DNA of 64,000 nt from Zhengitettix transpicula (lineage: Eukaryota; Arthropoda; Insecta; Orthoptera; Tetrigidae): assembly GCA_037074705.1 (NCBI GenBank), contig CM073590.1, positions 4,524,001 to 4,588,000 on the forward strand, in the 5' to 3' direction. Under the pieces are notes generated by a model. The model did not search any database, had not been told where the DNA came from, and was given only the letters and a program-made list of their open reading frames with translations. Positions within the stretch are counted from its first letter, which is position 1; every line of letters begins with the position of its first letter. Positions 35,492 to 48,027 of the stretch are shown piece by piece. A program made the translations under genes and the position numbers.

Positions 35492-35745
35492 TAAACTCCT
35501 CTCCCGCTATCGGAAGGGCGTGGGACAAGTACCCAATGTCCGACCTACCTGATGCAGGTTTTTCTAGGGTTTGTCCTGCATTTCTTTAGGCGAATTCCGG
35601 GTAGGATCCTTAAAATATAGCCCGGGGGCCCTAGTTAACCCTTGGCTACCTTCCTCTACCCTTCCGCATTCCCCCTTTCAAATCTATTCCTATGCTATAA
35701 GAGGGGAGTTCCCACTATGTGGATTACCCTATACATAGCCTATCT
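35492..35745 (+). mobile_element. Family R interspersed repeat, 5'-truncated
   Basis: It begins at ACTCCTCTCCCGCTATCGG and continues GGAAGGGCGTGGGACAAGTA, CCGACCTACCTGATGCAGG, TTTCTTTAGGCGAATTCC and CTATAAGAGGGGAG. It ends ATGTGGATTACCCTATACA, followed by an A-rich tail after CTACACCC. Confidence 0.8.
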
Positions 35746-36421
35746 ACACCCAAAAAAAATAGACACCATCGCAGGAAATATTTCAATTAAAACTATGTTT
35801 ATAATTAAGATACGTAACAAGATAACTTTTTTTTAAAATAAATTACTTATCATAAATTATATTACGTACTACAATTCAATGCTGTATTGTAAAAAAAATA
35901 TTGAGTAGGGATCCTACGCATCTTCACGCGGCTTCTGACGTCCGAACCAGGCACGCAACTACGCACGTGTTCAGCAGCATGTATGTTTATACGCGTGACC
36001 AGGACTATAGTCGAGTGGCTTTTAAATGAAAAGCATGCTTTTTTAATAATTCGAGTGCAGATATCGAATGATAAATATATTTCAGGAGATATCTAATGTA
36101 TTAAATAGTGGGGGAAAATAGATTAATTTTCGAATTCATCAGTCTTTAATGTAGTCCCTCGAAAAATATACGCTTTATGGAAATTCGCAACAATAACACA
36201 CAAAAAATCGTAAGTTAATTATGCATCATACAGACTTTAAAATAAGAATTTCATAAAAGTCATTCACGCTCCATTCGTAGTAATCAGATTTATTACTAAG
36301 AACAAAAATTATTAAGTATAGATATGTACTGTAAAAATAAAAAGAACTGCACTATTTTAGAATTCAAATTTTTAGGAACAAATGATAAGTCGGCAGTAGA
36401 TGCTGTCGAGTTTCCTATTGT
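35746..36421. other. Unannotated AT-rich spacer
   Basis: 35920-36000 is mildly GC-rich. Nothing recognised. Confidence 0.4.
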
Positions 36422-36657
36422 CTAGATGGTATTTTTGCGAAGAGAAAGCTGAGAATAGAGGAACAGATGAGTTGGATGTGACAGGTAAAAGACGAAGATA
36501 TAGCAAGAAGAATTGCGAAACAAGAGAAATATTAGGAATAGAAAATATGAAACAAAGAAGTTATAGTAAGGAGGATTAAGACAACCAACGTTTCGAACAG
36601 TAAAGAAACTCATGTCTTCTTCAGGGTAGAAAGATATTTAAAATGAAAATAATTTAC

Positions 36658-36732
36658 GTCTGATAGAAAATAATTAAGAAGAAAGATAGCCAATACAGAC
36701 ACAAAAATGGTAATGTAAATACCACACAATGT
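36658..36732. mobile_element. Penelope-type terminal-repeat fragment nested in the foldback element
   Basis: It contains GTCTGATAGAAAATAATTAA, GAAAGATAGCCAATACAGAC, AAAAATGGTAATGTAAATACC and ACACAATG, the outer part of the palindromic repeat family, and stops abruptly. It separates the outer and inner palindrome arms of the surrounding element. Confidence 0.6.
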
Positions 36733-36888
36733 ATCTTATTCATTAGAAAGATATTTATTTACTGAACATGCATGAGAGTCCGTACATTCCTGTGGATTTT
36801 GGACCCACTTTCTTCGACACAGTCCTAGAGAGATAGCTACCTCGGCTTTCTGCAGGTGAATCTTTAAGCAATATTTTACGCTCGGGAG

Positions 36889-36904
36889 GGGGGGGGGGGG
36901 GGGT
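36889..36904. repeat. Poly-G run
   Basis: A run of G interrupted only near its start, at the centre of the foldback element. Its length may be uncertain in assembly. Confidence 0.85.
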
Positions 36905-37215
36905 TGAACAATGTCATCACGAGGAAGTGGCGTATTAGGACTATTGTTTGGTTTTTTAGAATTATTCGGAAAAGCCAAACAAAATCCACAAGAGTGTACG
37001 GACTCTCATGAATATGCAGTGAATAACTTTATATCCTGAAGAAGAACAGAGATTCATTACCGTTCTAAACGTTGGTTAATTCTCTTTACTGTACCTTCTT
37101 TGTTTCATATTTTCAATTACTCATATATCTCTTATTTCGCAATTCTTCTTGCCATATCTTCGTCTTTGACCAGCCACGTCGATCTCACCTGTTCCTCTAT
37201 TATCAGCTTTCTCTT

Positions 37216-38243
37216 CGCACAAATACCCGACATCTACTAACAACTGTAATAGAATGTCGCCTGATAAATAGAGCGCTCCTTCCGAACTGCAACCCGTCTG
37301 ACATCTGAAATTTCCACAGCGAAGAAAGAAGGATCTTCTTCAATGTCCTCTACCAATGGCCTACGCGGATAGAATAGTACTCTCGGTTGAAAAACTTTTA
37401 AAAAGTGTATAGCAGAAAATGGGCAGCAAATAAAGGATATTGGAAGTGTAACGTTGGAAGATTCTCAAGGCTCAATAATTTGAACCTGTACATTTCTAAT
37501 AATTATAAACTATTTGCTGCATAATCTAAAATTGGCAGTCAGAAATTTATAGGACAAATTAATCATATACTTAAAGTTAAAAGACGAACCATAGACATTT
37601 GTATACATGAATAAAACGGAAAGGTAAATGTTTGGACTAAAAATAAAATGCAAATTAATGGCGAGCAATATAAGATTTTGAAAAATTAACAGGAATATAG
37701 TTTAGGTGGAGGAGTAGTTCCAAGTGGTGGTATGAAAATATTTGTGGATATTTCTCGACAATAATCTTTAGTGGGAGAAACAGGAAATCAGATCGTTGGA
37801 GTATGGTTGTGACCTTTGTTATGATAATTAATAACATTGTCAATATTTAACGTTAAACAGATTAAAACGTACTTGTTTTCCCCTTATGTTATCTAAACAG
37901 ATTTTAATTCCTTGAGGAAAGGACCGTTGAATTTCGAAAGTAACGCTTCTTTTTTAGTGACGAGGAGTGACATCCAGAATAACAACAATTGTAAGAAATC
38001 TTCAGTGTGAACGTAAATTCTGCGATTTATCCATAGTTTTGATCATATACTTTTAAGTGTATTTGAGAAGCATGTGCTATGCGATTCAAAGCAGTCAAAT
38101 GTCGTGAAACTTGAAAGAAATAAAAATACGAAAAATGTAAACCTGAATGGTGTCTGAAATTATTCTGATTCTTAACCAAATATGCAAAGGTTCTGTAATA
38201 TTGCGTACCTGCTAAAACTTAGAGATCAAAATTTATTTTAGTA
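37216..38243. other. Unannotated AT-rich stretch
   Basis: Around 37900-37955, TTCCTTGAGGAAAGGACCG and CGAAAGTAACGCTTC are weakly reminiscent of a Penelope-type tail. Otherwise featureless. Confidence 0.3.
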
Positions 38244-38941
38244 CTAGCTAGGTGCCCGGCGTTGCTCGTGTACTTATTTATATAAACTCGTCGTCACTCA
38301 GTCTTCATACATTACGAAATATTACATTGATGAAATTGTTAGCTAGACTCACAACTAATACAGCGCGAAAATTAACTTACATTTTCCCCAAGGATGGTAA
38401 AGTAATTCGTATTCTTCTTTATTATCATTCGATGGAATATTGCTGTATAAAATTATACTTTTTATTTAAAGAAAATATTTCTACTTTATTTAATTCCTAA
38501 TAATCTCCTTTGTTCGTTGCGTAGTAACGCCTTTCTCTCGCGTGACGTCATTGTCTCTTGGCGCGCAGTAATTTAATATTTAATGATCACGGTTTTTAAT
38601 TATAATTCTTTCCACATGTATACTTTATATTAAATAAAAATATTTCTGCTTTATTTCATTACGAAATACAGAACTATATTTATGATGCGTCAATGTCTTG
38701 AAAACTTATGACGTCATTGTCTCGCGCAGTAATTTAACACTAATTCGTAACTTATTTCAATTATAATTATTTTCACGTTTATTCTAGGGGTTTCTCACCC
38801 CCACAGTACCGGTTCTCGATTTTGGCAGAATACGTATACCAATTTTTGTTGCATTCTGTCCACGCGATAAAATTTGTATAAAGAACAACGTAAATACAAA
38901 CATACATACATACAAATATACACGCTATTTTATTATATAGA
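38244..38941 (-). mobile_element. Helitron-like element, copy C: short deletion derivative
   Basis: Read on the minus strand it starts TCTATATAATAAAATAGCGTG at 38941, close to the TCTAATAAATAAAGCAGAGTG of copies A and B. It ends GCAACGCCGGGCACCTAGCTAG followed by T at 38243 (split here: GC-rich hairpin region, then CTAG). The 5' third (38620-38930) matches copy A at about 3440-3740, including GGGGTTTCTCACCCCCA and GTTCTCGATTT.GGCAGAATA. The tandem array is absent. It keeps both ends with little inside, as expected of a non-autonomous derivative. Confidence 0.65.
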
Positions 38942-39446
38942 CTAGCTAAGTCGCGGAAATGAACAGGTTGAGGACAATGAGGTCGGAGGAAAATCCAGCG
39001 CCGTATCGACTTCAGTGACGAAAGGAAGACTTCTAGAAAAGGAAAATAAGAAAGTCGATAACGTGGAGTTCTTGGTAGCTAAGTACCGTCTAGAGATATG
39101 AACAAGAATCAAAAAGTGCTATGAAGTTAAAGACAAAGTTTATTAGAAAAGAAGTAGACTGAGTATTTAGTACCCAGGAGCCTCCCTCAATCCAAGATGG
39201 TTGTAGCTAGAATAAAAACTGAAAGTGGCTCGAAGTTGGAGAGAAAAACCTCATCCTAAGTGAAAACTACACTTGCAGAAGGCGAGGAACGAATCAAAGC
39301 TGCAGACCAGAACACGTGATCTGTTCAGGAGTTTTGACCAAGGCAGCACTCTATCCCGAAATCGCTAAATTCCTGCGGATGTAGCGTCGCTACATGCAAC
39401 CCAAACATCCTCTCAAGCCCGAGTCGAAGGAAATTTTTCACAGGTA
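38942..39446 (-). mobile_element. Family B interspersed repeat, copy 1
   Basis: This aligns over about 500 bp with the reverse complement of 62510-62996. Shared words include AGCTAA.TCGCGGAAAT, GTCGGAGGAAAATCCA, GACTTCTAG, TACCCAGGAGCCTCC, GAAAGTGGCTC and ACACGTGATCTGTTCAGG. It abuts Helitron-like copy C exactly at its CTAGCTAA end. No coding frame is conserved between copies. The strand given follows the other copy, read from ACTCGG to CTAG. A TC-like start and CTAG end would also suit a Helitron derivative, but this is speculative. Confidence 0.65.
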
Positions 39447-42342
39447 TGTGGTAACTGAATTAATAAAGAAAATTATATGAAGCTATATGACAGTTCATTA
39501 CGACTATTGGCTTCCTTATTGTTATTTTACGAGTAATATTTTTCAAAGGGTAAAGTTTCAATTCGAATACTCTCAACTTCTCACATCTTTAATTTTTATT
39601 TGGAACATTAAAAGACCTCACGAAATTCAATTTACTTTGATTCAAGTATCATAATTGTTACTAAGTATTTCTCTCGCTTCATTATTCAATGTTCTCTCAC
39701 GAAATAATCGAATATAATCGTACCATATTATTTTCATTTAGATTATTACCTTCTTATACACTGAAGTCAATCTCTAGTTAATTATTTTAACTATAGTTAT
39801 TATAATCAATCGAAACTATCCTAGTTTGTATTATAAAATTCTTCGCTTTTCCATGGATCTGTTACACTCTATTCTGTAGCATGGTCTTTATTCGTTATAG
39901 TTCGAGAAGCGTTTAAACATGGCCTGTAGATCATGTTAACTTTTTTTTAGATCCCTTCGTTATACCTTATAAATTTAGCCAGGTACGTAATAAGAGTAGT
40001 GAAATAATGAAAAAAGAGAAACTATATTAGAAAAAGTGAATTTTTATTATAGTGTTGGACCATATCTATTTTCAAACCTACAACACAAATAATAGTTGAT
40101 TATGAAGTAACCTCCTTAATTAGGCGAATGCTATTACATCTTGTGAAATATATCGTCGACATTTCCGGGAAGGAATTTTGGGTAGTTTGAAATTATGCAT
40201 TTCATTGGTCTGTTGAGGAATTTCCGCACTAAGAACGTATATTTACAAATAGATTTACAGGTACGCGTAAATAACAGATACAAGTTGTGAAGGCTTCAAT
40301 GACACAATGGAGATAATAAATTATCAGATGAGAATGGATTCTAACTTCCTATAAGAATGTACTGACAGTCATTTTATTTAAAATTATTTGCTTGTATTGA
40401 TGAAGAGGGACGAGTTTAAGTGAAACGAATTATTGACTGAATGAAATAAAATATAGGGTATATATCGATATGTGCCAGATCCTAAAAATTCTTATGCAAC
40501 CCTCATATGTCAACAATTACGGTCGAACTAACTGCCATAAAATTAAACCTAGTCTTTTGCGAACTAGCAAATGATATAATCTTCCTACTAGTCATACACT
40601 CATGATCAAGCAGATTACCATCTTTATACATGATTCATGGAGCAAAATCACATGAATCCCCGCCTTTAGACCTTTGCTTACCATGATGAACAAACGAGAG
40701 AACATGGTTAAAGGAAAAAAACAACCAACTACAGGATATTACACGGAAGACTCAAAACCAGCCAAGTCCACAGACTACTCACGATCGAACATTAAGTACC
40801 CACCCGAAATTTCAGAAGTGAACAGCATGTATTATCCCGAATCATATCCGTCGACTCGGATTTATCTCACTCTTTCCTGTTCTATTCCTCCAATCCCCCC
40901 CCCCCTCCCAAAGATGAATATGGTGAAGCACAACTACAGTCAAGTATATATTAACCAAATGCAACGGCTCCATTCACGATAACATAGACTTGCAAGAAAT
41001 AAACACTTCGTTCGACGTGTAAGCAAATGTATTATGTTTCTTCAAATACATTAATTTATTTGATAAGCTATGAGCAGCTATTGTCCAGATCAATTTAATC
41101 ATGTACTAGTTTGTAAAAAAAAGCAATAAATACATAAGTTCCACTTTCGTAGATAGTCTTTTAGTACCTTTGAAGTAGATGCAATTAAAATAAATGTGAT
41201 AATAAAAATATGATATAGCAAATGCAATAAAATTAACAATAATTAAATTCCAAAGGAGTATGGATAAAACAGCCTTCAACAAGAAACAAATATGGGTTCT
41301 GGAAACGCTTGACTTCTTCAGAATTTGATTCTCCCCTCGTAAGGGGTAGCGACGGCTTGCATGACCCTCCGTGCTGGTGAATGTCAGCGCCTCGCACTGG
41401 AAGGTAGGGGCCGGGAAAATATGTGGCCTGTCTCCTGTATCATAGCTCTGAATGCCAACTGATTCGCCCCTGCCAGTTTATCGCCAGTCATGGTCATACA
41501 TTCTAGCTGTTGTTTCGTGTTATGTGCTTCTTAAATGGGCCGTTAAAGGGCAGGTTTCTGGGAAATACCACATGCGCTCACCCGTAGGGTCGGGAAGTCA
41601 TTTCCACAATCGTAAATAAATCCAGACACTTCGTCGGCCCCTGTTTGGCTACCAAATACAGAGAATTATAACTGGATATTACTCAATAAATAGTTACAAA
41701 TATTTTTTTTTGTACGAAGGTAAATATTTGAACTAGTCCAAATGATAGTTATATGCAAAAAGAATTGAGATTTAACATAATAAAATATAATGTACCTCCT
41801 CTTCGCTGACAATACTAAATTAACTTACATTTTCATTTGTTAATATTTTATCTCTGACGAATTAGTATTCGCTGTCATCATATACAACTTTCAAAACTTG
41901 TATCTGTTAATTTAGCGATCCTACAAATAACCTTGTAAATAAACGTTAATTGTGTGTTTATTTCTCAAGGGAAGTCTAAGTAAGAAAAATGGATCCCAAA
42001 AATGTCGACAATTTATATACTGTTTAATTTTACAAGTATACACTTGGTTCGGAAGTTTATGATTTTCGCATTATATTCATCAATTTTCTAAAAATGATTC
42101 AACAGTGAAAGTAAATATATATTTTACTTCCATAGATATCAACTATCTCCCTTGCACAATTTCAGTATTCGTAATACATATCTACCACAATTTATAACCT
42201 ATGATACAGGCCTTACATCTACCAATTCGTAGACCTTTATCATCTACTGGAAAGTAATTGTGTTGTGTTGTAACGCGGTAGTATAGTAATTTCTTAATAC
42301 ATTTAATTTAATTTAAATTTATTAGGGATTTTATAAACTTGC
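39447..42342. other. Unannotated stretch with one GC-richer island
   Basis: Mostly AT-rich. 41320-41650 is clearly GC-richer and complex, without recognisable coding or repeats shared in the window. The 102-codon plus frame at 40674-40982 is polar with a Pro run encoded by a C tract, and I do not recognise it. Confidence 0.3.
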
Positions 42343-42654
42343 CTAGTTGGAACTTTCCCATAGCGCCAGCGCGTAGAGAAGATAAACTATGTAGTCTGAG
42401 CAGAAGCACAAAGCAGACGGACACCCTGATTTACAAAAATAAGTGGGTCCAATAATATTTCTTGTTACTGGAAAATCGGCCGAAATTGGTCGATAAGATC
42501 GTATCTTTGCGCTCAACCAGAGTGCTGTGTAGATCATTATTTCTTCAACGTATTCTCGTTCATATACAGACGAGCAGAAACGACGGCGAGGATATTTGGT
42601 CCACAGATGCGGCGATTTAACAGATACACTAAAAGTAGCTGCCAAGTTTCTCAA
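42343..42654 (-). other. Unrecognised 103-codon open frame
   Basis: The minus strand encodes 103 residues with mixed composition: six Cys, several Tyr and Arg, and a hydrophobic Cys-containing C-terminus. It is GC-richer than the flanks and long for this AT-rich region. I recognise no domain, signal peptide or neighbouring exon. It could be chance, part of an unknown repeat, or a decayed exon. Confidence 0.15.
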
Positions 42655-44195
42655 TCCTTGACTGGCCTACGTTCATAGTTAAACCATTAGTTAAAAATAA
42701 GACTGTTTCTACAGCTAGTGAAACCAAAAATAATGTGTATACTTCCATGCAGTTACAATTCTTAATTCAAAACAAAAATTGCCAATAAATATCCATTAAC
42801 GTTTTTATTAACATTTTCTTAACATTTATAACCCTACCCGCTACAGTATAGCAAATTCTTTTAAAATAATAATACAAAATTTATTATATAACAGGAACAT
42901 TTATTTTGGATTGAAGTTCTCGGCCGAATAGCTGAGAAAAATTCATGGTTACCGTGCTAACCAACTCTAACGATGAGGAGTAAAAGGAAGAACAAAATAA
43001 AGGAGTGAATTACTGAACGACGCGAGCCTTGCAAGTCAATTACAAATAGATTGAAAACATTAAGTCGCATGACAGGAAGTTTTATTTTCGTATACGAATA
43101 AATTTCAATCACAAATGGGATTTAAAAAGAATCAATAGTTTTCAAGTCTTATCACTGGTAATTCATTTATATTTCCCCTACTATTTTGTTGGTTATAGAA
43201 ATCACGTAAGCCATGAATGCGTATTAGAAGTAATCCTGAGAATTTGTAATTACGTAACTCATAACACGAAATATTTGTTTGCTAAAATTTACCTCTAGCA
43301 AATATTCAAAATTATTATTTTCGGAGCCTGGTCCACGTTTTATCTCTGGTGCAGTTGTTTATTATGAGAGAGGCACATATTTTTCTTAACTTCTACAACA
43401 CGCGAAATATATGAGCTACAATGGGCTTTTCTGTGAAATAATTATTAAAGTGAGATGCCCTGAAGTAACATTTTTGTATATCATTATTGAAAATCATTGT
43501 ATTTTAATTACAAAACGAAAATACAATGCTATATTTTCTTAAATTGTTAAATTAATCTCTTAAATCAACCTTGAAATATCTATACAATTTAGTTCATATA
43601 AATCGACTTGAATAAGTACGAAACAACAAATACTTGTAACTATTTCTGCCATAGTCAGTTAAGTTTCATATTACACTTAATTTTCGTAACCAAAATCATA
43701 CCTCCAACCTTCCAATCGATGTACTCACCTACCACCTTCCATTTAATTAGAATACAATTAATATGATTACAAATATACGCGTAAGTCAACATAATCTCCT
43801 TGATTGTTTCTTAAGACCTTGTCTCCCATCAGAAAAAAAATAACATAATAATAATACATGAAATATTTTGTATTTAATTATAGTTTATTTTAAGTATAGT
43901 CAACTGGTGCATTCAATCAATCGAATATTGGTTTTTCAATTATTGGTACAATACTCTAGTTTCCCCTGATTACAGAATATTGTAAAAAAGTAATTATGTA
44001 CTTCAAAAGATAATATTTGGGATTTTTGTACATTTCGAGCTCTAAAAATCATGTTCGTGAATACAAAGACACGTATCATACAATTATCATATTAGTATAA
44101 TATTAAAGTTAAACGTATCATATTCTACTTTAAGTTAAATTAAAAAAATAGTTTATTAGATAATGAAATAGTCTAATAACAGTCAAAATTAAGTG
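42655..44195. other. Unannotated AT-rich stretch
   Basis: Nothing recognised on either strand. Confidence 0.4.
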
Positions 44196-44300
44196 ATAAA
44201 ATAACTACTACGTAACGCTTCTGCATTCCTTGTTGCTTTCGTTAGTTCTTGGTGACATAACTTTTGAAACATCTACGGTCTACTACGTCCACGTTTTTTA
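44196..44300. mobile_element. Diverged Penelope-type terminal-repeat fragment
   Basis: The order ATAAAATAACTACTACGTAACG, CTTCTGCATTCCTTGTTGC, TTTCGTTAGTTCTTGG parallels the ATAATATAAATACCACACAACG, TTTCTGGGATCC, CTTTCGTCAGG order of better copies. It is strongly decayed. Confidence 0.35.
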
Positions 44301-47300
44301 GCTTCATATTTTGGATGGTAACTGTCTTTGTTTTGTACATGGTACATTATATTTTACTGACTTTTCCTGCTTCAAAAATCGCACTCTTCACTAAGCCAAT
44401 TTTGGCTGTTTAAAGTAAGTTCCTAAGATTGAGTAATCAAGTATTTTCCTGCTTTTGTCTCATCGTCGTCCAATATTTGTTTATCAATTTATAAATGTAA
44501 CCGGGCCGAAAAATTTTAATACAGTTTCCGTTTTGTCTTAAAGAATTAATGAACACACAGTTTTCATTCGAAATTTCTGATGTAAACTTTGATCTTGATA
44601 GGTCTGCGGCTACGGCTCAACCGCCAGTACTTTACTGACTACGTAGAACACTTCAAATTCAACAAAGCAGAAAGAAATAATCAAATTTAGATAATGAATG
44701 AGACGACATGTGACCAAAAACGAAAAATTTATGCTATGTGCTATCTGTTTGATTTTTTTAGTCCAAATAATTTTATTGTATTCTAATCGATCGTACTTAA
44801 GCGATTCATTTATGAAAAAAAAATTCCAGAATAAGAGTAAAAATTGTGAAATATTTCTGCCCAATGCGTCGTAATTGTTTACAAAAACAACGGCCCGCTG
44901 TCCACTTTTTATATATCAACGAGCACGAAGCGAACGCATAATCTCATTAATGAAACAAACACTATCGAGAAATCCAATTTGGTTGATGGAGCGTTTCAGA
45001 TGTCGATTTTACATGCCTTCTGGTTGTTGAATGTGATTTTGCAAGTCACGCTTTTTTTTGATAACTTGATTAACGCGGTTATAATTAGTGAATCGTTCAC
45101 AGTGATATGATGCGGCTCTATAACACAGGATTCGGACAATTTTCATTTTCTAAAGTCATTGCTGCCACTCGTCGCACATAAAAATTGTGTTTGTATTGTA
45201 ATATTACGCTTATGTTAACGGCAGTTTTACTTTATGTTTTCACCGGGAGCTATAAAACTGAAATTTAATTTTTTATTTGTTCTGATTAAATATTTAATCA
45301 TCAATTTATATTCTCGTATCCGGTCTGGCCACGTAATTGTACGGGACTCAGGTAGTAGAGGAAAACAATCAGCCGTCAGAGGCCTTCCTTTAACGGTATT
45401 AGATGGTGTCCACAAATTTTAAACGTCTAGTAAAACAAGGTTTTAGAACTTTTGGGAAATATTCGTCACCTTATTGGTGCCGTGATGTTCGTGTGTTCAC
45501 ATGTGCCATGAAATTAACTATATGAACCCGTAAGCTATCAAAAACATTAAGATATGTAGAGGCACAGATTAGATACTCATCCAGATTTCAAGATCTTTTA
45601 AATTTTTTAATTTCAGAAGTGACCTGCAAAATAGGCAGGATGGCAGTTTTCAGAAGTTGTGTAGTAGAGCTGATAAAGAGTGATATGAAGTTATTCAGTA
45701 AATAGGATGTTAGGAAATTATTAAGTGATAATGAAGGTGTTACTTTTTCAGTAGTTATGAAGAAAGTTGTGAAGTTAATAAGTAGTTGTGAAGTTATTAG
45801 TTATTCAGAGTCATGAAGTTGAAAAGTAGTTAATTATCGATTGATGACGTGATAGGTGTAAGAGAAATTTTAATTAAACGAATTCGCGATTCCGGCCAAC
45901 TGGAAGAAGGCAGTGCCACCCTCTTTCTGGAACGCGGAAAATCAGGCCCGTCAAAGTCGGTGTTATAAAAGGCAAAATAGCCAAAATCCACAAAGATTTA
46001 TGACCACAGTATTTTGAGAACACAAACTCTTGAGAAAAAGTGTCATTGTTTGACACTTGTTTAGAGGTCGTAATTATAAATATTTAATTACCGCAGGATG
46101 TTTAGGAATATTTTATTATTAATACATATTTTATTAATGAATGTACTATTTAACTGTAACCCGGTCTATTACTTTTACGTATGATAAATTTTAAAAAAAA
46201 GCAATATAAAACAACTCTCAATTAATTTACTCTCTATATAAATATATATATATATATAGAATTTTCTCTGAAGATGCCAGCGTTTATTCTCTAACTTTTG
46301 TTCAACAATACGCGACGTGACATTGTTGCACGTAGAGTTCTCAACGCTTTCCAAATAATACAATAATACAAAAAATAAATAATAAAATTTTTCTACCATT
46401 ATTCAAGCATGAAACAAATAATTAATTAAGTAATTTATTTTATTTATTTAAATAAAAGGTATAATATACATCTACATCATAATAAATTAGCGGCAGGTTT
46501 ATCTTTGAAGAATGAAACAAATGACGCATTTAAATTTGCCATCCTTGACTTCTTCGTATGTATTCAACTCCTGAAACATTAGGACGTGCTTTTTGGTGAC
46601 CTTCAATCAATTTATAGATAAGCACGTTTCCAACAGAATCATTCGATTTTTTCGGAAAGTATAATAAACATCATCCAAAAGTTGTAAAACGTTCCAATGA
46701 AATAAGTAACCTCATCGGATCAATCAACAACAGTTCTTCCGGGTCATCAAAACCAGGACGGATTGCAGATGTATTGAGGTACTGAATGGTGACTTTAAAA
46801 CACGAGATTCGATTAATAAAGTAAAGTGGTCCTGTGAAAACATTAACCAGCGCGAGTTTAACAAAAAAGAATTATTTGAATAAGTATTCAGTTGGACGTA
46901 CTAAACTTATAATATATGCTCGATCGACTGAACAGGCTGATGCAGCTATCTTTATGAGATACAACGAAAGGTCGTACGAAGTGATTAGCATATGTTCTTA
47001 ATATTGAAGAAGTACGGCCTTTAGTCAGTCATAAAGTACTTACACTTCTGTTCTAATCTTCAGTAAGTTTTCTTTCTTTCGCAAGCCAATAGTTCTTCAC
47101 TGCTAGCAGATTACAGAGTTCTCTCTGTTGCGAAATAAACATCACTGTCCGTTTGCACTGTAGCAGGACAGCGTGACGTAATCCGATTTCTGTGGTCTGA
47201 AAGTGTACCACGATCTGAAACCCACAAGCGACTTTCTGCAGCACAGTACGGTAACAACGCTTTATCGTGGCAAAGTGTTTACTAGAGGAGAGAACAGTTT

Positions 47301-48027
47301 AAAGCGGTTGAGCAAACGTGAAGGATGAGGAAGGAGCAGCACGCCCTCTACTGATACTAACATTGAATAGCCGACGAGTGACGAATAAAGCAGAAAACCA
47401 TTTGCATATTAGCCAATTAACTGGCTTTGCAGATTTATAGATAACAAATATAAAAAAAAGTATGTAGCACCATTTTTTCTGGGGGGGGGGGGGTGTAGGG
47501 GGGTAATTTGATGTGAAAAAGAGCTGATCCGTTTAAATTGGATTATATGAGTTTTCCGTTTCTTACTTCCGTGCGGTTTTAAGGAATTAGCTTTACTGAT
47601 TTAATTCAGAAAAATTATCATTTCAATCAGAAGCGTAGATTTGGTATTTGTTTTTCTTTAATTAATGCTCTTGCAATTGATCATGTGAGAACATAAAAAA
47701 TATATTTGGTGATTTATTGAATAATCAGAAAATTAAATCGTAGTAAATGAAATTTTAAGTATTAACTAAATAAATGTCACACATGTTACATTTTTAGTTA
47801 ACTAATACTCGAATATACTAGCTTAACTTTTGTAAAGAGACCCAGGAAACTATCTACAAAAAACATTGACCACTACCGGGGCACTAAAATTGAGAACGGG
47901 TACTTATTGAATCGAACATCGCGACAGCTCCAAAAGCACTGAAATATTAAAGTTGCAAAAACGTGCCGTTAGAATGAGTTCTAGGATCGATATGTAGATC
48001 CTGTTTTAAATCTTCCTTCATATCGTC
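44301..48027. other. Unannotated AT-rich stretch
   Basis: No recognisable element. It contains a short AT microsatellite (46237-46257), a poly-G run at 47481-47493, and a GC-richer segment at 47050-47400 with an unrecognised 63-codon minus frame. 45880-46060 is slightly GC-richer; a weak LINE-like reading was considered and not accepted. Confidence 0.35.

Larger units (their letters stand above)
36422..37215. mobile_element. Foldback element with nested insertion
   Basis: The arm 36425-36625 and the arm 37015-37215 are inverted copies. Shared words include GAGGAACAG, GACGAAGATAT, GCAAGAAGAATTGCGAAA, ATATGAAACAAAGAAG and CCAACGTTT, with CCTGAAGAAG inner ends. A second, inner pair (GAGAGTCCGTACA, CTGTGGATTTTG at about 36773-36800; its complement at about 36978-37012) continues the palindrome. 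The first arm is interrupted by a Penelope-type fragment (36658-36732). The centre holds a poly-G run. The CTGAAGAAG...CGAAACGTTGG-type signature suggests this is also Penelope-related. Confidence 0.65.

Noticed and set aside
36736..36978. 80-codon minus-strand frame with a proline run
   Set aside because: The proline run is the complement of the poly-G tract in the loop of the foldback element.
40674..40982. 102-codon plus-strand frame as a gene
   Set aside because: Composition is driven by AT bias and a C tract; no motif and no conserved context.
45870..46060. Possible LINE coding (NWKKA-like block) on the plus strand
   Set aside because: Only one short block is readable, and the neighbouring RT motifs do not follow in any frame.
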